Shown: piece by piece, positions 12,654-17,240 of the stretch
Layout of the letters: every line of letters starts with the position of its first letter
Position numbering within the stretch: position 1 is the stretch's first letter
Assembly (NCBI GenBank): GCA_046760985.1
Contig: JBHIFE010000021.1
Coordinates: 1-17,240, forward strand
DNA from: JBHIFE01 sp046760985
GTDB taxonomy: Bacteria; Chloroflexota; Dehalococcoidia; Dehalococcoidales; RBG-16-60-22
Direction of reading: 5' to 3'
Length of the DNA: 17,240 bases
Notes under the pieces: generated by a model
Databases searched by the model: none
What the model was told of the DNA's origin: nothing
Seen by the model: only the letters and a program-made list of their open reading frames with translations
Made by a program: the position numbers and the translations under genes

Positions 12654-14018
12654 TCAGTTACTGTTTATTTTCTTTACATCTAATCCATATGCCCTAACTT
12701 TATTGTAGAGGCTCATTCTGGTAATACCTAGTATCCTAGCCGTCTGGCTATAGTTCCCCCCGCTTCTGGTAAGGATTTTCAAAATATGGTTTTTCTCCAC
12801 TTCCTTGAGCGTTTGCCCTTGTGCCGTTGATGAGCCGACCGTAAGCAGGGTATCGCGAGGTAGATCAGTAACCTCAATCAAGGGGCCCTTGGCTAAGATT
12901 ACTGCTCTTTCGATGGCATTTTCAAGCTCCCGGACATTGCCAGGCCACTCATATTTTAAAAGCAAATCAACAGCATCGGGAGAAAACCCGGTGATTTCCT
13001 TCTGGTTCTCCTCGGCAAACTTCTTCAAGAAGTAGTTAGCCAGGAGAGGGATGTCCTCTCTCCTTTCTCTCAATAGAGGCAATTCAATGGTAACCACGTT
13101 AAGTCGGTAATAAAGGTCTTCCCGAAATCCCCCATTGGCTACTGCCTCTTTCAGCTCTTTATTGGTTGCTGAGATAACCCTGACGTCAACCTTGATCAGT
13201 TCATTGCCGCCAACTCTGGTGAATTCCTTCTCCTCCAGGACTCTGAGCAGGTGAACTTGCATATTGGCACTTATCTCGCCAATCTCATCGAGGAAGAGGG
13301 TGCCTTTATTAGCGCTTTCGAATTTTCCCTTCTTTTGAGCGTAAGCCCCAGTAAATGAGCCCTTCTCATGACCAAATAGCTCGCTCTCCAGCAGGCTTTC
13401 GGGCAAGGCAGCACAACTGACAGCTATGAAGGGCTTATCCCGACGATAGCTCTGAGAGTGGATGGCTCGCGCTACCAGTTCCTTCCCAGTGCCACTGTCA
13501 CCAGTAATCAACACCGTGGCATTGCTCTTAGCCACAATTTTGATCATCTCTATTACCCGTTGCATCTTGGGGCTTTTGGCAATGATATTCTCAAATCGGT
13601 AGCGCTCCTCCAGCTTCCGGTGCAGGGAAAGGTTTTCCTCAATTAGCCCGCGATGCTCCATTATCCTCTCAATTAAAAGTTCCACTCTATCTGGGCAGAA
13701 CGGCTTCTCAATGTAATCATAAGCTCCTTCCCGCATAGCAGCGATAGCAGTGGGGACGCTCCCGTAAGCGGTGATGATGATTACCTCAACGTTAGGAAGG
13801 ATCTTCTTTGCCTTCCTCATTAGCTCGATCCCGTCCATCTCTGGCATAACCAGGTCAGCGATGACAATCCCTAGCCTCTCCTTTTCTAGAATCTCCAGGG
13901 CTTGATGACCATTCTCTGCAGCGAATACTTGATAGCCGGCATCCGTGAGCCAGTCACGAAGCGATTCACGGATAACAGCTTCATCATCAACAACCAGGAC
14001 TTTAGCTTTTCTCTTCAT
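12654..14018 (-). CDS. NtrC-family sigma-54-dependent response regulator
   Basis: This 454-residue protein has the full three-domain layout. The receiver (5-120) has D11/D12 and phosphoacceptor D55. The AAA+ sigma-54 activation domain (about 143-375) has Walker A GDSGTGKE (173-180), the sigma-54-contacting loop GSFTGA (220-225, a serine variant of GAFTGA), Walker B LFLDEIGE (241-248) and WPGNVRELENAIERA. The Fis-type helix-turn-helix (about 406-445) includes GGNYSQTARILGITRMSLYNKV. When phosphorylated, such proteins hexamerise at enhancers and remodel sigma-54 polymerase using ATP. The start overlaps the end of the sensor kinase gene by 17 bases, so the two are translationally coupled and should form a cognate pair. 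Target promoters are not proven; a candidate is at 675-689. Confidence 0.93.
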   Translation of the reverse strand: MKRKAKVLVVDDEAVIRESLRDWLTDAGYQVFAAENGHQALEILEKERLGIVIADLVMPEMDGIELMRKAKKILPNVEVIIITAYGSVPTAIAAMREGAYDYIEKPFCPDRVELLIERIMEHRGLIEENLSLHRKLEERYRFENIIAKSPKMQRVIEMIKIVAKSNATVLITGDSGTGKELVARAIHSQSYRRDKPFIAVSCAALPESLLESELFGHEKGSFTGAYAQKKGKFESANKGTLFLDEIGEISANMQVHLLRVLEEKEFTRVGGNELIKVDVRVISATNKELKEAVANGGFREDLYYRLNVVTIELPLLRERREDIPLLANYFLKKFAEENQKEITGFSPDAVDLLLKYEWPGNVRELENAIERAVILAKGPLIEVTDLPRDTLLTVGSSTAQGQTLKEVEKNHILKILTRSGGNYSQTARILGITRMSLYNKVRAYGLDVKKINSN

Positions 14019-15951
14019 GGTCAGTCTTCAGGTAGATAGTAAAAGTAGTTCCCTTTCCCTCCTCACTCTCAACTTCAATCCTTCCTTGGTGCCGCTGGAT
14101 AATGCCGTGAGCCACAGCCAATCCTAAACCAACACCTTTGCCTTTCCCTTTGGTAGTGAAGAAAGGATCAAACAGCTTGCGCATGTTCTCTCGAGAGATA
14201 CCGCAACCGGTATCCTGAACCTCTATTTTGACTTGTCCGTTACTATCTACTGAGGTGCGGAGGGTTAGCTTTCCCCCTTCAGGCATTGCCTGGATAGCGT
14301 TCAGGATAAGGTTGGTACACACCTGCTGAAGCTGGTCAAAATCAGCCACGAGCTTAGGTGATGGATGGCTCAGTTCCTTTATAACCTGGATGCCCTGTAG
14401 CTCAGCTTGGTGAGCAACGAGGCTAAAGGCGCGCTCAACAACTTGGTTGGCTTCCACCTTCCTAAAGGTTGGCTCCGACTGCCGGGCAAAATCTAAGAGA
14501 TTACGAATCATCCTAGTGCTACGGGTGAGCTCCGAGTCCATTTTCGATAGGTAGTCTAATGCTACCTCCTTAGAGAGGGTATCACTAGACAATTTTTTGG
14601 CTAATAACTGAGTGTAAACCAGGACACCGCCCAATGGATTATTGACCTCGTGAGCTATGGATGCTGCCATCTGGCCGAGGGAGGTCAGCTTCTCTGCCTG
14701 GATGAGTTCTTCCTGCGTGTCCTTCAGCTTGTTGAGCACGTAGGCCCAACACATTGTAGGCTCAGCCAGACCTTGGCAGACAGCGACTGCCAGCTCTCGA
14801 CACGAGCTATAGCCACAGGCACCGTCATTCAGTTGGGCGCTGGGGTCCACCATACCAATCTGTTCTAAAATGCTTTGAATATCTTCCACACTTGGAGTAG
14901 GTAGGACGAGACTCCGATTGGCAAATTGACGAGTGATATCAATGTTGGCATACTCTTGTATATCCCGCTCTGTTTGAGCCGGATCAGCTTGGCTCATAGT
15001 GTAGTCGATAATGAGTTGCCTGCGTCTAAAGATACTCAAATCGTTGTCAATAACTGGTCCATCTATGCAACCTTCGCAGAGCCATAGACTAATGAGTTTA
15101 GTAGTGATATTGCCTTCGGCAAACTCTCGAAGGACACTGGGCATATAGTCTTTACCGTAGGCATTGATGACATCGTTTAACACGACGTCCTCTGGGAATC
15201 CTGCCGTTCTGAGCAAGCCACCCGGGATGACAAATAGACGACCAAGGTTGGGTTTGGGACCGGAGAATTGCTCCTCCTTCTCAATTTCGGGGGTAATCCC
15301 TCTGGTGGCGAACATCTCCTTCAGCTCGGCAAAGGTTAGGACGGCATCAATAACTCCATCAACATTCTCATCCCGACTCTCAGCCTTCTTGGCCACACAA
15401 GGACCGATGAACACCACCTTTGCCTCTGGAGCATACTGCCATTTAATCACTCTACCCATAGCAATCATAGGCGAAACGACCGGTGCTAAATTGCTAATTA
15501 GCTGAGGATAATATTTCTCGATATAGGATACTACAGCTGGACAGGTAGACGACAGCAAAGTTTCACCTTTGTATTCACTTAGGAGACGAGCGTATTCACG
15601 GCAGACGAGTTCAGTACCAAAGGTAACCTCCATCACTTCACTAAATCCTAGTTTTTTGAGTGCAGTTACTATCTGTCCCGGGCGACAACCGAGCAAGGCA
15701 GCTGGGAAGGAGGAGGAAAGGATAGCAATTACATTAGGATATTGAGTCAATAATTGCCAAACCAGTTCAATGTCACTCTCCGCCCGCTTCGCCTTAGCTG
15801 TGCAGATCTGGATACAGGTACCGCAGTCAATGCAGCGTTCCTTTATCACCTCCGATATTCCCTCTCTTACCCTAATTGCCTTGGCTGGGCAATTACGGAT
15901 ACAGACATAGTGACCTTGACACTTTTCTGGCTCGGTGTAAACAATGCTCAT
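14002..15951 (-). CDS. [FeFe]-hydrogenase-like iron-sulfur sensor histidine kinase
   Basis: This 649-residue cytoplasmic protein has no membrane segment. Domains in order: a two-cluster ferredoxin (11-50; second cluster C40, C43, C46, C50), an iron-hydrogenase large-subunit-like domain (about 70-315; STCP C137, GPCVAKK C185, LCEGC C292/C295), a CGY-x2-C iron-sulfur domain (about 376-401; C379, C384, C401), then a kinase with H434 in SIAHEVNNP, N-box NLILNAIQA, DTGCGI and GVGLGLAV. In hydrogenases the first H-cluster loop is TSCCP and the last C-x3-C; here they are STCP and C-x2-C, so hydrogen turnover is unlikely and redox or H2 sensing is more plausible. The first ferredoxin cluster has H14 where the second cysteine belongs, and D376 stands where the first cysteine of the CGY domain usually is. 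It lies between rpoN and ntrC and is probably the latter's kinase. Confidence 0.9.
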   Translation of the reverse strand: MSIVYTEPEKCQGHYVCIRNCPAKAIRVREGISEVIKERCIDCGTCIQICTAKAKRAESDIELVWQLLTQYPNVIAILSSSFPAALLGCRPGQIVTALKKLGFSEVMEVTFGTELVCREYARLLSEYKGETLLSSTCPAVVSYIEKYYPQLISNLAPVVSPMIAMGRVIKWQYAPEAKVVFIGPCVAKKAESRDENVDGVIDAVLTFAELKEMFATRGITPEIEKEEQFSGPKPNLGRLFVIPGGLLRTAGFPEDVVLNDVINAYGKDYMPSVLREFAEGNITTKLISLWLCEGCIDGPVIDNDLSIFRRRQLIIDYTMSQADPAQTERDIQEYANIDITRQFANRSLVLPTPSVEDIQSILEQIGMVDPSAQLNDGACGYSSCRELAVAVCQGLAEPTMCWAYVLNKLKDTQEELIQAEKLTSLGQMAASIAHEVNNPLGGVLVYTQLLAKKLSSDTLSKEVALDYLSKMDSELTRSTRMIRNLLDFARQSEPTFRKVEANQVVERAFSLVAHQAELQGIQVIKELSHPSPKLVADFDQLQQVCTNLILNAIQAMPEGGKLTLRTSVDSNGQVKIEVQDTGCGISRENMRKLFDPFFTTKGKGKGVGLGLAVAHGIIQRHQGRIEVESEEGKGTTFTIYLKTDHEEKS

Positions 15952-15963
15952 TCTTTCTCTCCC

Positions 15964-17070
15964 TCACTTTCGTAGATAAGATGCTTCTTTTTTCTTTTGA
16001 TGCGCAGAAAACCCTAATTCTTTCCTCAGGTCGGCTACCGAGCGCCGGGAGATAGCCACACCAAATTTCTCCTGTAGTTTGACTCTGATTACCTCGTCAG
16101 AGGCAAGCCCCGTCTCAGTTTCAAGAAGCCGCTTGACGAGTTCCTTCTTGAACCTCCTTGGTCTGGGGAAAAAGTGCTTAAGCGGGACTTCTTGTCCCCA
16201 CGGGGTGTCAATGCTTTTACTCCTGATGGCGCGACTAACCGAACTGGGAGCCAGCCCAATCTTTTTGGCTAGCTCCTTTTGGCTGAAGGGTAAAAGGGTT
16301 CTGACATCACCTGATTCTAGGTAAAGTGCCTGTTGTTCAACGATATTTTGCAGTATCTGGCTTACCGTGTCCTTACGGCTATTTATTAGTTCCAACCTCT
16401 TGAATAGTTGTTTAACTTCCCTAACCTCAGCATCAGTAAACGCCCCGTCTGCCCTTAGTTCTTCAAATCTTTCATAATCAATTATGTATCTTCCCCGGGC
16501 AAAGGATGCTGAAAAGTAACCAATGACAAATCCCTCTTGCTCCTTTTCCACCGAGGCAATCTTGTGGTAGTGGATCCCCCCTGAGCCGAGAGCAGACGGA
16601 TGATAGAAATCGCTCAAGATAGAAAACTCATCAATAAGTCTGTTTATCTCCCGAACCTCTGAAACTGCTAAATCACACTCTGTAGCGAGCTCTTCCTCGG
16701 TCATCCCTGTTTCAGGAAATAAGAAATATCGCTTGAATTTTTCTAGCCCTAAATTGTTTATTTGACGAACAATATACTCCTTGTTAATTAAAAGGGGTTC
16801 GACATCGAGGGAACCCCTATCAGCTATTACCTCTTCTTTAAGCTGATAAAAACTAGAGGAAATATCGGTTCCGGGGAATCTTTGGCGGCGGATTAGCCTT
16901 TCTTTCTGGTAGAGCCTTCGGAAAAGGGGACTCTTTTCTATCCCAGCGATGAGTTTATGAAACTCCTCCTCAGGTATCTCCAGCAGGTTGGCCTGTTCCA
17001 CTCGCAGGATTTGTCTTAAATCCTGCCGCATATGTAAAGATTGCGTTTGTTCCATACGAAAGCTAGGCAC
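15964..17070 (-). CDS. rpoN: RNA polymerase sigma-54 factor, compact and divergent
   Basis: The C-terminal half is diagnostic of sigma-54: the helix-turn-helix KELAKKIGLAPSSVSRAI (265-282) followed by DTPWGQEVPLKHFF, and a recognisable RpoN box SRRSVADLR (341-349; canonical ARRTVAKYR). The N-terminal activator-interacting region is short (about 13-50, with MRQDLRQILRVEQANLLEI...IEKSPLF), and the acidic region II is nearly absent, giving 368 residues against roughly 430-480 in common homologues. Sigma-54 directs polymerase to -24/-12 promoters and needs an AAA+ activator, encoded two genes downstream. The GTG at 17070 is the earliest in-frame start; ATG at 17055 is an alternative. Neither has a good Shine-Dalgarno site. 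The gene is followed by the sensor kinase after 12 bases, so all three are co-transcribed. Confidence 0.88.
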   Translation of the reverse strand: MPSFRMEQTQSLHMRQDLRQILRVEQANLLEIPEEEFHKLIAGIEKSPLFRRLYQKERLIRRQRFPGTDISSSFYQLKEEVIADRGSLDVEPLLINKEYIVRQINNLGLEKFKRYFLFPETGMTEEELATECDLAVSEVREINRLIDEFSILSDFYHPSALGSGGIHYHKIASVEKEQEGFVIGYFSASFARGRYIIDYERFEELRADGAFTDAEVREVKQLFKRLELINSRKDTVSQILQNIVEQQALYLESGDVRTLLPFSQKELAKKIGLAPSSVSRAIRSKSIDTPWGQEVPLKHFFPRPRRFKKELVKRLLETETGLASDEVIRVKLQEKFGVAISRRSVADLRKELGFSAHQKKKEASYLRK

Positions 17071-17079
17071 TGTATAAAT

Positions 17080-17108
17080 ATTTTACTGTTGCTATGAGAT
17101 ATTGTCAA
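17080..17108 (-). promoter_or_regulatory. Sigma-70-type promoter of the rpoN operon (TTGACA-N17-TAAAAT)
   Basis: On the minus strand a perfect -35 (17108-17103) is followed by a 17-base spacer and TAAAAT (5/6) at 17085-17080. Transcription would begin near 17073, within a few bases of the GTG start at 17070, so the message would be leaderless or have a very short leader. Confidence 0.7.
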
Positions 17109-17240
17109 CAAAATTGGCAAGGATAAATATGATAGTTTAGAGGAGCTGTCAGGTAACAAAAGTCTAAAGGGTATAATTCCGGCATTGGAACCAGCCCACG
17201 CTATCTATTATGCCGCCAAGCTAGCCACTGAATTGCCCCA
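17098..17240 (+). pseudogene. trpB: C-terminal fragment of tryptophan synthase beta (trpB-like), N-terminus missing
   Basis: Frame 2 after the TGA at 17095-17097 reads on to the window edge and includes KGIIPALEPAHAIYYAAKLA, the well-known GIIPALE(S/P)AHA segment near the C-terminus of TrpB. The preceding SLEELSGNKSLK aligns in length with the helix that precedes it in TrpB. About 47 residues are visible, with no in-frame ATG or GTG; the rest of the enzyme would have to lie where the rpoN promoter is. It is therefore a truncated relic rather than a working gene, unless unusual joining occurs. The C-terminal end lies beyond the window. Confidence 0.65.

Noticed and set aside
1..17240. CRISPR array, transposase, rRNA or intact tRNA genes
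   Set aside because: No regularly spaced repeats, no transposase-like frame and no complete RNA gene fold was seen on either strand.

Overview
The window looks like part of the chromosome of an anaerobic bacterium, with roughly mid-40s percent GC by eye, dense operons and strong Shine-Dalgarno sites. The gene mix is a CoA-thioester pathway beside an iron-hydrogenase-type sensor kinase and a sigma-54 system. This is typical of fermentative or syntrophic anaerobes such as Dehalococcoidia-like Chloroflexota or Clostridia. I cannot fix the phylum from sequence reading alone.

Bases 2-8393 (plus strand). The 3' part of an M20-family amidohydrolase gene is followed by a 172-base promoter-bearing gap. 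An eight-gene run then reads in one direction: family III CoA-transferase, two half-size MaoC/hotdog hydratase subunits, SucC- and SucD-like ADP-forming acyl-CoA synthetase, 3-hydroxyacyl-CoA dehydrogenase, thiolase, and a divergent HMG-CoA-lyase-like protein. Together they could activate an acid as a CoA ester, hydrate, oxidise and cleave it, and recover ATP from an acyl-CoA. The gap before the run has a good candidate sigma-54 (-24/-12) site, an overlapping sigma-70-type -10 box and an 18-codon leader ORF that overlaps the first gene.

Bases 8394-11400. This is a loosely packed accessory stretch. It holds about 420-500 bases with no clear gene (including a decayed tRNA-fMet-like stretch and a consensus-like sigma-70 promoter with a palindrome), an unknown gene broken by an in-frame amber codon, a GYD-domain protein, a two-helix membrane protein, an unknown 261-269 aa protein, and a structured non-coding convergent gap.

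Bases 11329-17070 (minus strand). This is a self-contained regulatory operon read as rpoN, then an [FeFe]-hydrogenase-like iron-sulfur sensor histidine kinase, then an NtrC-type sigma-54 activator. After an intrinsic-terminator-like hairpin comes a response regulator with two near-identical receiver domains joined by a four-cysteine linker, then a possible microprotein. The sensor's cluster-binding motifs are changed at several ligand positions, so it is more likely a redox or gas sensor than a hydrogenase. A strong sigma-70 promoter precedes rpoN.

Bases 17098-17240 (plus strand). A start-less fragment matches the C-terminal part of tryptophan synthase beta and looks like a gene relic abutting the rpoN promoter.

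The most notable points are the iron-sulfur sensor with its own sigma-54 factor and activator, the possible sigma-54 site before the acyl-CoA operon, the internally duplicated double receiver, and several relics (amber-interrupted gene, tRNA-like remnant, trpB fragment).
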